The position numbers were made by a program, and so were the translations under genes. Source: Candidatus Saccharimonadota bacterium (GTDB lineage: Bacteria > Patescibacteriota > Saccharimonadia > Saccharimonadales > Saccharimonadaceae). From it: a DNA stretch of 64,000 nt. The stretch spans positions 1 to 64,000 of the forward strand of contig JAFRJG010000009.1 in the NCBI GenBank assembly GCA_017432365.1, in the 5' to 3' direction. The notes below the pieces were generated by a model, which was not told the origin of the DNA, made no database searches, and was given only the letters and a program-made list of their open reading frames with translations. Positions 8,773-16,503 of the stretch are shown here, piece by piece (position 1 is the first letter of the stretch; every line of letters starts with the position of its first letter).

Positions 8773-10026
8773 TTAGGCGGTTTTTGAGGGTTTTCCGAGA
8801 AGCTTAAACATTTCTTTTTTGTATTTTTCTACGCCGGGCTGGTCGAAGGGGTCAACCCCGAGGAGAGTCGCAGAGAGGGCGCAAGCAACTTCAAAGAAGA
8901 AAATGAGAAACCCGAGCGAACGTTCGGAGATTCCAGTCGTCGTTTCGTCGTCGAGGACGGCAATCTCGAAGGTCGAGATACCGCCGGCGTCATGAGCCTT
9001 CAACGTTGCGTCAAGGGCTTTATTGGAGATTTCGGTTAAAGAACGCCCTTCAAGATAATCGAGACCGTCGGTCGCGTTGTCGAGTTTTGGAACGGTCAGA
9101 GAGCCGGTTTCGGGGGAGAAGCGAAGGAAGGTTTCAAAGATGTTTCGGCGACCGTCCTGGAGGTATTGACCGAGAGAATGGAGGTCGGTTGAATAAATTA
9201 CGGAGGCGGGGAAGATACCGCGATGGTCCTTCCCTTCCGACTCGCCAAAAAGCTGTTTCCACCATTCATTAAAATATAACAGGCTCGGCTCGAAGCTCGC
9301 GAGCACTTCCACGTCGCAACCGAGTTCATCGTAGAGATAGAACCGAGAGAAAGCGTATTCAACGAGCATGGAGTGTTTTAGGTCGTCACAGTCGAGCTGG
9401 GTTTCGCGACACTCGCGAGCGCCCATGAGGAGTTTTTCGATATTACAACCAGCAACGGCGAGCGGGAAAAGCCCCACCGGCGAGAGGACGGAATAACGTC
9501 CGCCAATACCGTTGGCGATAGCAAAGGTTTGATAGCCTTCGGCGGTCGCTTCTTCGCGCAGGGCGCCAGCGCTCGGGTCGGTCGTGGCGATAATTCGTTG
9601 GCGCGCGCCGTCTTTACCATATTTTTTCACGAGGGCGGCTTTTAGAATACGGAAGGCGAGGGCAGGTTCGAGAGTCGTTCCGGATTTCGAGATAACATTA
9701 AGCGAGAAATCGTGACCGTCGAGGAGATGTAAAAGTTTTTTCAATTCGCGCGAGCTAAGGGAGTTCCCGGCGAAAAGGAGGCGGCATTTAGCGGTCGAAT
9801 CAAGGTCGAGCGCTTCGTAAATCGCGCGGGTTCCGAGATAACTCCCGCCGATACCGATACAGACGAGAAAATCAGACGAGTTGCGGACGGTTTTCGCGAG
9901 GGCTTTTATTTTATCAATATCTTCCGCGGGCGTATCCGGGAGCGACAGCCAACCCCCCATCGGGTCGGTCTTTATTTCGTCGATAATTTCTTGAGCTAAA
10001 TCATAATCTAAATCTATGTCGGTCAT
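8773..10026 (-). CDS. pgi: Glucose-6-phosphate isomerase
   Basis: It interconverts glucose-6-phosphate and fructose-6-phosphate. Visible marks are the SIS-type sugar-phosphate sites IGIGGSYLGTRA, VISKSGTTLEPA and NGIGGRYSVLSPVGL, the last being the isomerase signature with its catalytic Arg. At about 417 aa it is a compact form. The start is the ATG at 10026: a longer frame of 37 codons only reads through the tRNA-Leu gene. A minus-strand TACAAT box, with TG before it, lies exactly 6 bases upstream of this ATG and there is no Shine-Dalgarno site, so the mRNA should be leaderless. It heads the run that continues through the agmatine genes to radA. Confidence 0.95.
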   Translation of the reverse strand: MTDIDLDYDLAQEIIDEIKTDPMGGWLSLPDTPAEDIDKIKALAKTVRNSSDFLVCIGIGGSYLGTRAIYEALDLDSTAKCRLLFAGNSLSSRELKKLLHLLDGHDFSLNVISKSGTTLEPALAFRILKAALVKKYGKDGARQRIIATTDPSAGALREEATAEGYQTFAIANGIGGRYSVLSPVGLFPLAVAGCNIEKLLMGARECRETQLDCDDLKHSMLVEYAFSRFYLYDELGCDVEVLASFEPSLLYFNEWWKQLFGESEGKDHRGIFPASVIYSTDLHSLGQYLQDGRRNIFETFLRFSPETGSLTVPKLDNATDGLDYLEGRSLTEISNKALDATLKAHDAGGISTFEIAVLDDETTTGISERSLGFLIFFFEVACALSATLLGVDPFDQPGVEKYKKEMFKLLGKPSKTA

Positions 10027-10056
10027 GAAGATATTGTAGCATAAACGAAAACAAAA

Positions 10057-10143
10057 TGGTCCCCGGGACTGGAGTCGAACCAGCACATCCTTGCGGATAC
10101 TAGCACCTGAAGCTAGCGCGTCTACCAATTCCGCCACTCGGGG
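10057..10143 (-). tRNA. tRNA-Leu (anticodon CAG)
   Basis: The minus strand folds as a class II tRNA with the typical TGGCGGAATTGGTAGACGCG D-region, anticodon loop TTCAGGT between CTAGC and GCTAG, a long variable arm, a TTCGACT T-loop and an encoded CCA (10057-10059). One acceptor-stem position (A6 opposite C67) is mismatched. It ends 30 bases before the pgi start. Confidence 0.93.
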
Positions 10144-10199
10144 ACTTTTGTAATTATATCATATTGTATTTTTGATGGGGCGGGGTTATAATGGCTTTC

Positions 10200-10946
10200 A
10201 TGGAAAGCTTAGGCGGGTTTATACCGTCAGTTATATACTTTTTTATCTATTCACTGATTGGATATTTAGTTGAGGTTGTTTATTGTTCGATTGCGGAGCG
10301 GAAACTGGTCAACCGAGGGTTTTTATTTGGACCGATTTTGCCGATTTATGGGACGGGGATGTTGTTGGTCTTGGTCGCGACGCAGGGAGTGCGGGACGAT
10401 TTAATTCTGACGTTTTTCGTGTCGATGGGGGTTTGTTCTGTGGTGGAGTATTTGATTTCTTGGGCGATGGAGAGGATTTTTGGGATTAAATGGTGGGACT
10501 ATTCTGAGGTGTACCGGTTCCATCTCAACGGGCGAATTTGTTTGGCTAATTCCTTAGCGTTTGGGATTGCGGGGTTGTTAATCGTACATCAGGTTCACCC
10601 GTTTATTGAGGGATTGGTTGCGCCGATACCGCATAAGGAGATAGTAGCGTATGTATTGCTTACACTTGTTGCGCTTGATACGATTGCGTCAACATATGCC
10701 GTGAAGAAAGTTGAGCATAGCGTAGCGCTCAAGATGATTTCCGGAGACCAGACGAACGAGATTAAGAAGCTCGCGCGGCGAGCGATTGCGCAGTTGGTGA
10801 CGGGAAAAACTTTCTTAGAGCAAAAAGTTGACGCGACCAAGAAGTCAGTGAAGAAAACCGTGACGAAACAGACGAAGAAGATTAAAAAGAAGGTCGCGAG
10901 TCAGAAAAAGAAAATCCAAAAAAGCGTTGATAACTTAAAAAAATAG
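10200..10946 (+). CDS. CmpB-type putative ABC transporter permease (PF06541-like)
   Basis: The N-terminal 170 residues hold about five membrane segments, beginning SVIYFFIYSLIGYLVEVVYC and including GFLFGPILPIYG and EYLISWAMERIFG, which match the CmpB family of uncharacterised membrane proteins. The last 80 residues are very lysine-rich (repeats such as KKIKKKV) and probably a cytoplasmic, nucleic-acid or membrane-contacting tail. An ATG 9 bases upstream (10191) overlaps a TATAAT box, so the ATG at 10200, 7 bases after that box, is preferred and would give a leaderless mRNA. It is monocistronic and ends in a terminator. The transport role is only a family annotation. Confidence 0.75.
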   Translation: MESLGGFIPSVIYFFIYSLIGYLVEVVYCSIAERKLVNRGFLFGPILPIYGTGMLLVLVATQGVRDDLILTFFVSMGVCSVVEYLISWAMERIFGIKWWDYSEVYRFHLNGRICLANSLAFGIAGLLIVHQVHPFIEGLVAPIPHKEIVAYVLLTLVALDTIASTYAVKKVEHSVALKMISGDQTNEIKKLARRAIAQLVTGKTFLEQKVDATKKSVKKTVTKQTKKIKKKVASQKKKIQKSVDNLKK

Positions 10947-10965
10947 CCCCGAGGGGCTATTTTTA
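10939..10965 (+). terminator. Intrinsic terminator after the CmpB-like gene
   Basis: AATAGCCCC and GGGGCTATT form a hairpin followed by a T-run. The flanking A-run lets it work on both strands. Confidence 0.9.
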
Positions 10966-11044
10966 AGAGACGGAGGAATCAGGAGGGGATAGAGGACTGC
11001 GGAAGGCGGGGGACTTCGAAACGGGGGCTTTAGATAGTAGGAGA

Positions 11045-13192
11045 CTAGACCTTGTTGATGACGGGGATGACGATTGGGGTGTGTCCGGTTGCGTCATAGA
11101 GAATGTGAGTGATGTCTTCCTTGACCTCGTCTTTGAGGACTTTCAGTTCCGGGTCGGTTGAAATCGACTTATCGGTTTTTGCGCGGAGGTAGTGACGGAT
11201 TTTCCCGATTAACTCTTCGGAGTTATCGAGGTAAATAAAGGCACGAGAAACGATGTCAGGAGTCTTAATCAGACGTCCGGTTTTCTTCGAGAGGGTCAGG
11301 ACGATGACGAAGATACCTTCGCGGGAGATATGAATACGGTCTTTAACGACGGCTTCATGGACGGGATGGTCGGCGTCATCATAAAGTTTATTTCCGACGG
11401 GGATACGCCCGTTTTTCCGAATTAACTGATTTTTGGTCAGTTCAACGACATCGCCGTTATCAGCGAGAATAATCCGGTCGCGAGGAATCCCGACAACGTT
11501 TTCTGCCATCTCAGCGTTATGTTCGAGCATGTAAAATTCGCCGTGGTAGGGCATGTAGTTTTTCGGGTTTAGACGCGTGACGAATTCAACATGGTCTTCA
11601 TAGTAAGCGTGTCCAGAGAGGTGAAGCGGACCGAGGTTCGTGATGTGGGTTTTACCGTTTTGGACAACGGTTGCGCCTTCGCGGAGGAGACCGCCAACGG
11701 TCGAGACAACGTGGGGTTCGTTACCCGGAATCGGATTCGACGAGAAGACGATAGTATCGGTTGGCTTGATTTTGATGAACTTATGAGCGCCGGTAATCAT
11801 GCGGTTGAGGACGGCATTAAGTTCGCCTTGGGAACCGGTACAAACGATAGTAACCTTTTCGTCGGGGAGTTTAATGATGTCCTCCATTTTCATAATCGTA
11901 TCTTTCGGAACCTTGATAGACTTCGCGCGGAGGGCAACTTCGACGTTGTTAATCATCGAGAAGCCAGAGAAGGCGACCTTGCGACCACGCTTGGCGGCTT
12001 CTTTTAAGATAAGCTCGATACGACCGATTTGAGACGAGAAGCAGGAGACGATAACACGACCAGAGGCGTAATTATCCATGACCTTTCCGAGGTTTTCTCC
12101 GACGTCGAACTCAGAATGAGGGTGTTTGCCGGGGGAGTCGATGTTGGTCGATTCGTTCAGCATGAGAGCAATTCCCTCTTTTTGGGCGATTTCGTCGATA
12201 CGCTCGAAGTCGGTTTGAACGCCAACAGGGTTCGCTTCGTGGCGCCAGTCACCAGAGAGGTAAATCACGCCGTTCGGAGTACGAATGACGATGGCGGTAT
12301 TTCCGGGGATAGAATGGAGGGTGTGAATAAACTCGACGGAAAGATGTTCCGAGACGGAGATTTTTTCGTGTTTGAAAGGGTCAACCGAGACATAGTTTAA
12401 GTCGGGCGGTTCGGGGAGTTCAGACATCTGGCGTTTAATCATGCCGAGGGTGAACTCGGTTCCGTAAATCGGGGTGAGCGAGCTAAACTTCGGGAGGAGA
12501 TGGCGACAGGCGCCGATATGGTCGAGGTGGGCATGGGTGAAACAGATAGCCTTGATTTTATCACGATTATCTTCGAGATAGCTGATATCAGGTATGAGAT
12601 AATTAACGCCGGGATAGTCCCCATCAGCGAAGAGGACACCCATATCGACAACAATCATTTCGTTTTTATATTCAATCAAGGTCATGTTTTTTCCGATACC
12701 GATTTCGCCGAGACCGCCGATAGGAATGATGCGGACGGCTTCTGGGTCAGGGCGGGCGGATTTTAGCATCGAGTTCGTCACCTGTTTTCCGTTATAACCG
12801 TTATAACGGGATTTATTGACGGGGACGCCGATGATATGTTGAGTGGCTTGGGCATTGACGTCCTGAGAGAGCATTTTTTGATGATGAACCATCTCACCCT
12901 TACGAGTGGAGACGGAAAGGTTCACCTTACGTTTTTCGGCGGCGGCAGTTTTCGAGGATTTATTGTTGGTTTTACTAGATTTGGGCGATTTTTTCGGGGA
13001 TTTATTCGAGGTTTTGCCGGATTTTCCGGACTTATGGGCGGATTTTACCGCGGCAGCATCTTTTCCGCCAGGGGCGAAATTGGCGTTAAAATTACGTTTT
13101 TGCGCTTCTTCGAAGCGCTTTTTGATGTCGGGAAGGCGCTCGGCTCCCTGTTTCAAGAGGCGTGCGCGACGCTCAGCTTCGTTTTTTGGCAT
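11045..13192 (-). CDS. rnj: Ribonuclease J
   Basis: A metallo-beta-lactamase/beta-CASP nuclease with 5'-3' exonuclease and endonuclease activity, the main mRNA turnover and rRNA-processing enzyme in many bacteria without RNase E. The core starts near residue 150 with IIPIGGLGEIGKN-type sequence, then the zinc site HAHLDHIGA, GDWRHE, the beta-CASP block with VSCFSSQIGR and GSQGE, and the late histidine motif LHLSGHAY. The first 100 or so residues are a Lys/Ser/Asn-rich disordered extension (repeats of KSPKKS type) absent from most homologues and possibly RNA-binding. The start at 13192 has AAAGGA upstream; a longer frame begins 10 codons earlier without support. It is transcribed divergently from the next gene. 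Confidence 0.95.
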   Translation of the reverse strand: MPKNEAERRARLLKQGAERLPDIKKRFEEAQKRNFNANFAPGGKDAAAVKSAHKSGKSGKTSNKSPKKSPKSSKTNNKSSKTAAAEKRKVNLSVSTRKGEMVHHQKMLSQDVNAQATQHIIGVPVNKSRYNGYNGKQVTNSMLKSARPDPEAVRIIPIGGLGEIGIGKNMTLIEYKNEMIVVDMGVLFADGDYPGVNYLIPDISYLEDNRDKIKAICFTHAHLDHIGACRHLLPKFSSLTPIYGTEFTLGMIKRQMSELPEPPDLNYVSVDPFKHEKISVSEHLSVEFIHTLHSIPGNTAIVIRTPNGVIYLSGDWRHEANPVGVQTDFERIDEIAQKEGIALMLNESTNIDSPGKHPHSEFDVGENLGKVMDNYASGRVIVSCFSSQIGRIELILKEAAKRGRKVAFSGFSMINNVEVALRAKSIKVPKDTIMKMEDIIKLPDEKVTIVCTGSQGELNAVLNRMITGAHKFIKIKPTDTIVFSSNPIPGNEPHVVSTVGGLLREGATVVQNGKTHITNLGPLHLSGHAYYEDHVEFVTRLNPKNYMPYHGEFYMLEHNAEMAENVVGIPRDRIILADNGDVVELTKNQLIRKNGRIPVGNKLYDDADHPVHEAVVKDRIHISREGIFVIVLTLSKKTGRLIKTPDIVSRAFIYLDNSEELIGKIRHYLRAKTDKSISTDPELKVLKDEVKEDITHILYDATGHTPIVIPVINKV

Positions 13193-13239
13193 ATTTTTTC
13201 CTTTAGATGTTGTTATAAACAAGTGAAATAAGTGTTTTT

Positions 13240-13291
13240 ATTTTAGCGCAAAGGTAGTTTCTTGTCAAGAAGGGGAAAAATATGTTATAAT
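13240..13291. promoter_or_regulatory. Divergent promoters sharing one palindromic -35 region
   Basis: On the minus strand TTGACA (13263-13268), a 17-base spacer and TAAAAT (13240-13245) drive the RNase J gene. On the plus strand TTGTCA (13262-13267), 18 bases and TATAAT (13286-13291, with an upstream TG) drive the next gene. The two -35 hexamers overlap in the palindrome CTTGTCAAG, so the polymerases should compete. Confidence 0.75.
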
Positions 13292-13335
13292 ATCGAAGTT
13301 TCCATCTATTGTTTTTACCGGGAGGAGGTAGAAAA

Positions 13336-14142
13336 ATGGTAGCACCTTATCAAAAACCGAGTTTGTTGAGTTTAAGTTTCTTCGGGGCGATGGGAGGGTC
13401 GTCCGAATCGCACACCAACGCATATTTTATGCCAGATGACGAGACCTTAGTGTTCGTCGACATTTCTCTTGTGCATGTCTGGAAAGCGCGGCGCTTGCTT
13501 GAGACGTTACAACAGCAGCTGAAGAGAGTGTGCCTCTGTATTACGCATGCACATCTCGACCATATTTCCGGAGTAACGCGCCTGGCGTATCTCGTGCGTT
13601 ATGTCTGTCCGGAGTTGAGATTAGTCATTTACTCCGAAGGGTCAGTTTCTACGGCAGTCAAAGACATCTTGATGATGACTGGGGGCGGAAAAATGTTTCC
13701 AGAGAACGGACGTGGCGTGTATGAGTTCGGAAATGCGTATGCGACAGACCGTCCGGAATGGCTCCGGGCAGTAATTCGGACGCAGCATGCGCCACAGTTA
13801 CCGTCGGGGGCGGTCGGTTTCGAGTTCGCGCTCAAAGAGAAGAGTGGCGAGCGGAAAGTGCTGATTTATTCTGGAGATACGGCGGTTTTAGCGCCGTTTG
13901 CAGAGCAGTTGCGGACGCATGACCCGAACGAAGAGCTGGAACTCTATCTCGACGTTTCGACGGTCGAGAAGAAAGGGTTACACCTGTGCTGGAACGAAGC
14001 GCTCAAGGCGGAGCTGACGCAGTTGCTCGAAGAATACCCGAAGTTGATAATCGGGCTGATGCATTATGATGATTGGCTGACGTTGAAGGGAAAGACCCTG
14101 AAGATGAACCAGTCGCGGATTGTCGTTGTTGAACCGGTGTAA
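13336..14142 (+). CDS. Metallo-beta-lactamase-fold hydrolase
   Basis: A 268-aa protein of the metallo-beta-lactamase superfamily. The metal site THAHLDHISG is intact, followed by a long middle region and SGDTAV, which carries the bridging aspartate. A late histidine, in LMHYDDW, is a candidate ligand. It most resembles RNase Z-like or 3',5'-cyclic nucleotide phosphodiesterase-like members of class II, but the substrate cannot be assigned. The ATG at 13336 has a strong GGGAGGAGG site, so this start is preferred over an ATG 9 codons earlier. It shares a promoter region with RNase J, which makes an RNA-related role possible (inference). Confidence 0.72.
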   Translation: MVAPYQKPSLLSLSFFGAMGGSSESHTNAYFMPDDETLVFVDISLVHVWKARRLLETLQQQLKRVCLCITHAHLDHISGVTRLAYLVRYVCPELRLVIYSEGSVSTAVKDILMMTGGGKMFPENGRGVYEFGNAYATDRPEWLRAVIRTQHAPQLPSGAVGFEFALKEKSGERKVLIYSGDTAVLAPFAEQLRTHDPNEELELYLDVSTVEKKGLHLCWNEALKAELTQLLEEYPKLIIGLMHYDDWLTLKGKTLKMNQSRIVVVEPV

Positions 14143-14144
14143 AA

Positions 14145-14172
14145 AGAGCCCCCTCGAGAGAGGGGGATTTTT
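14145..14172 (+). terminator. Intrinsic terminator after the metallo-hydrolase gene
   Basis: CCCCCT (14149-14154) pairs with AGGGGG (14161-14166) and is followed by ATTTTT on the plus strand. An upstream A-run gives some activity for nusA transcripts too. Confidence 0.85.
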
Positions 14173-14217
14173 CGTGGTTTTTGAAGGCTTCGAGGGTATC
14201 TTCAGAAGTGTCGAAAA

Positions 14218-15351
14218 CTATTCGCTTGCTTCGGCGTCTGTTTCGGCACCGTCTTCGGCGTTTTCCTCGATGGCGGAGAGGAGGGAGTCCTCAACATTGG
14301 TTTTCTTTTTCTTTTCGGGGGCCTTCGCGAGTTCGATGTCGATTTCGAAACCGGTCAATTTCGAGGCGAGCCGGACGTTTTGACCCTGGCGACCGATAGC
14401 GATTGATTGTTGGTCTTCAGTAACATAGACTTTTGCATGTTTTTTATCGATTTCAACCTTGACGATTTCCGCCGGGGAGAGGGCTTCGCGGATATATTCG
14501 GAAGCGTTGTCGCTCCAGGTAACGATATCGATTTTTTCGCGGTCGCCGATTTCGTTCATGACGGCTTGGACACGGATACCGCGACCGCCGACGAACGTGC
14601 CGACTGGATCAACGCCGGGGACGGTTGACATGACGGCGATTTTAGTACGGCGACCAGCTTCGCGAGCGATAGCGCGGATTTCGACGGTGCCGTTTTCGAT
14701 TTCAGGAACTTCTTGACGGAAGAGGTATTCGATAAACTCGGGGCAGCCGCGGGAGAGAATCAGGTTCGCGCCGCGTTCGTCGCGTTCAACTTTCTTTAAG
14801 AAGACCTTGATACGGGAGCCGACAGAATAATATTCGCCGTCGATTTGTTCCGAGCGAGGCATGATACCAGAGGCGCGACCGAGGTCGATACGGACGACGT
14901 TGCGTTCGACGCGAGCGATAGTTCCGGTCATGACCGTGCCGATTTTGTCTTCGAACATGGCGAGGACAGCGTCGCGCTCGGCTTCGCGGAGGCGCTGAGT
15001 AATGACTTGTTTCGCGGTCTGGGCGCCAATAAGGGAGATGGATTCGACTCGATGTTTTTCTTCGACGATGTCGCCGACTTTTTTCCCGCCAGCTTCAGAT
15101 TCGGGAACTTCAGTTGCGGGGTTATAGGCGAGTCCATCTTCGATGACTTCGCGGGAGATAAAGACGTTCGCTTCGCCGGTGTTCGAGTTCAAAACGGCGC
15201 GGACATTCATTTCTTTGTCACCGTTATCTTTACGCCAAGCGGCGGCGATAGCCATTTGAATCACGTCGAGAACCGTTTCTTCGGGGAGATTTTTTTCTTC
15301 GGCGATGATTTTTACCATCGAGGACATTTGTTTTAGGTCGAGGTTTTCCAT
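14218..15351 (-). CDS. nusA: Transcription termination/antitermination protein NusA
   Basis: NusA binds RNA polymerase and modulates pausing, termination and antitermination. The 377-aa product has an N-terminal polymerase-binding domain (to about residue 120), an S1 domain starting near GTVMTGTIARVERN, and two KH domains with GGRGIRVQAVMNEI and AIGRQGQNVRLA. The last 35 residues are acidic (EDGAETDAEASE), and the C-terminal repeats of E. coli NusA are absent, as in Gram-positive bacteria. Translation starts at 15351 after a GAAAGGA site. The gene has a TTTACA/16 bp/TATAAT promoter and a hairpin leader. Nothing else shares the transcript visibly. Confidence 0.96.
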   Translation of the reverse strand: MENLDLKQMSSMVKIIAEEKNLPEETVLDVIQMAIAAAWRKDNGDKEMNVRAVLNSNTGEANVFISREVIEDGLAYNPATEVPESEAGGKKVGDIVEEKHRVESISLIGAQTAKQVITQRLREAERDAVLAMFEDKIGTVMTGTIARVERNVVRIDLGRASGIMPRSEQIDGEYYSVGSRIKVFLKKVERDERGANLILSRGCPEFIEYLFRQEVPEIENGTVEIRAIAREAGRRTKIAVMSTVPGVDPVGTFVGGRGIRVQAVMNEIGDREKIDIVTWSDNASEYIREALSPAEIVKVEIDKKHAKVYVTEDQQSIAIGRQGQNVRLASKLTGFEIDIELAKAPEKKKKTNVEDSLLSAIEENAEDGAETDAEASE

Positions 15352-15374
15352 AGTTTCCTTTCTCTTAGATGAAA

Positions 15375-15398
15375 TTATCCGGCCTTTCGGTCGGATAA
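15375..15398 (-). promoter_or_regulatory. GNRA-capped hairpin in the nusA 5' leader
   Basis: In the RNA, TTATCCG pairs with CGGATAA, followed by one A-C mismatch, two C-G pairs and a GAAA tetraloop. It lies between the promoter (-10 at 15416-15421, -35 at 15438-15443) and the Shine-Dalgarno site of nusA. Autoregulation is a guess; the structure itself is clear. Confidence 0.6.
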
Positions 15399-15461
15399 TA
15401 ACGGTATATGGTTTTATTATACAGGGTTTTGAGGGATTGTAAAGGGGGGAGGGACTAGATT

Positions 15462-15740
15462 CTATTTACCGTTAAGATAGATAGTTTCTGGAGAGAGGTC
15501 AACATTAGCATCTTCCCAAGTAGGGACGCCAAAGTCTAAGGAAACTTTCTTGAACTTTTTTTCGTCTTTAAGAGGGTTGAAGGCTTCTGTTTCGAGGAGA
15601 GGTGAACAATCGTAGATTTTAACTGTTCCGTCCGGAAAAGTAGCACGGAGGTGATATCCCGGAAGCGGTTCGATGGTGGAAACGTGGAGAATTACTGGTT
15701 GTTTTTCTTGGTATGCAATGCCGTCTTTGATATAAAACAT
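15462..15740 (-). CDS. DUF2442 family protein
   Basis: A 92-aa protein of the DUF2442 type. The recognisable part is the segment with TFPDGTVKIYDCSPLL followed by FKKVSLDFGVPTWEDANVDL and a final IYLNGK. The function is unknown, but DUF2442 genes are very often paired with DUF4160 genes, as here, 5 bases apart, and such pairs have been suggested to be toxin-antitoxin-like. Codon use and GC content are lower than in the flanking core genes, in line with the CBASS-like genes upstream. It is the last gene before nusA. I see no catalytic residues. Confidence 0.8.
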   Translation of the reverse strand: MFYIKDGIAYQEKQPVILHVSTIEPLPGYHLRATFPDGTVKIYDCSPLLETEAFNPLKDEKKFKKVSLDFGVPTWEDANVDLSPETIYLNGK

Positions 15741-15745
15741 GGTTG

Positions 15746-16012
15746 TTATTCTAGGGGTTTAATTTTGTCAAATGGCTTTTTCATGACAGCGTTATTCCAG
15801 GCTTTATAAAGCTCATCTTCATGAAGTATTAGCCAAGCTTGAACTAGTTTCATCTGCTTAGGAGGAAGATTGCCGGCGAGAAGTTCACCATCAATGCCGA
15901 TAGAAGCTTCAAATTCGTTATAATATACATGAATATGAGGTTTTGAGTGTTGGAGATTATCCTCAAAAATCATTTTAATAACGATGCTATAAAATCTTGA
16001 TAATTCGGGCAT
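15746..16012 (-). CDS. DUF4160 family protein
   Basis: An 88-aa protein matching DUF4160. The N-terminus ELSRFYSIVIKMIFED, the HIHVYYNEFEASIGID stretch and the LPPKQMKLVQAW helix are typical. The start at 16012 has an AAGGA site about 6 bases upstream. It precedes the DUF2442 gene and follows the AGS-C coding region by 62 bases, so it could be co-transcribed with the CBASS-like genes. The pair is common in accessory regions of bacterial genomes. Molecular function is unknown, and a toxin-antitoxin role is only a suggestion from gene pairing. Confidence 0.82.
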   Translation of the reverse strand: MPELSRFYSIVIKMIFEDNLQHSKPHIHVYYNEFEASIGIDGELLAGNLPPKQMKLVQAWLILHEDELYKAWNNAVMKKPFDKIKPLE

Positions 16013-16074
16013 GCTTTTTCCTTACGTTTTAAGTTTAACATATTTTTTCCGAAAAGAAAGGGGCAAGACGCGCG

Positions 16075-16494
16075 TCATCTTCCTGGACTGACTTCATATG
16101 AGCCTTTTCTAACGCATATGCCTTTTTCAACCTCAAAGCATGTAACCGTATGAATACCGTCATAGATAAGCGATTCTGGATAGTTTAAGGTGTGTGATTT
16201 CGTTATCTCGCCGCGCCATGCGCTTCTCGGGAGATGATGAGAGTTTTCTACTTTCCAGTAATATTCGCGGTTCTCTCTTGGATTCACAACATCAAAGTAT
16301 AGACGGCTGTTTTTGGGGAATTTTCCGTGTTGTTCCGATCTACGTTCGCGCCGATTGCGTGGCTGTGTTTCTTCTACTCGGCAAGTTATTGTTAGCATTG
16401 GATTCGTGATGTCAAGGCAAGTTGGAATGCCCAAATCAAACATAAAGTTCTCAGCCGCGGAGCGATAATACGGTTTCAGCACTTTCTCGTTCAA
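16075..16494 (-). CDS. AGS-C nucleotide-sensor domain, cut off from the CD-NTase by an in-frame TGA
   Basis: The 139-residue stretch resembles the AGS-C domain (Adenylyl/Guanylyl cyclase and SMODS C-terminal sensor). The key parts are LGIPTCLDITNP, YYWKVEN, a SAWRGEI segment, and the end block IYDGIHTVTCFEVEKGICV. AGS-C domains normally follow a SMODS-type nucleotidyltransferase and are thought to sense its nucleotide product. Here the reading frame is the same as that of the CD-NTase upstream and the two are separated only by one TGA (16504-16506) and three codons. The only nearby start is a TTG at 16494 without a Shine-Dalgarno site. It may be a separately translated domain or the tail of a nonsense-mutated fusion. 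Confidence 0.65.
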   Translation of the reverse strand: MNEKVLKPYYRSAAENFMFDLGIPTCLDITNPMLTITCRVEETQPRNRRERRSEQHGKFPKNSRLYFDVVNPRENREYYWKVENSHHLPRSAWRGEITKSHTLNYPESLIYDGIHTVTCFEVEKGICVRKGSYEVSPGR

Positions 16495-16503
16495 AATGTC
16501 AGT

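Noticed and set aside
10027-10137. N-terminal extension of pgi by 37 codons
   Set aside because: These codons are the translated tRNA-Leu sequence. The true ATG is at 10026 with a leaderless promoter.
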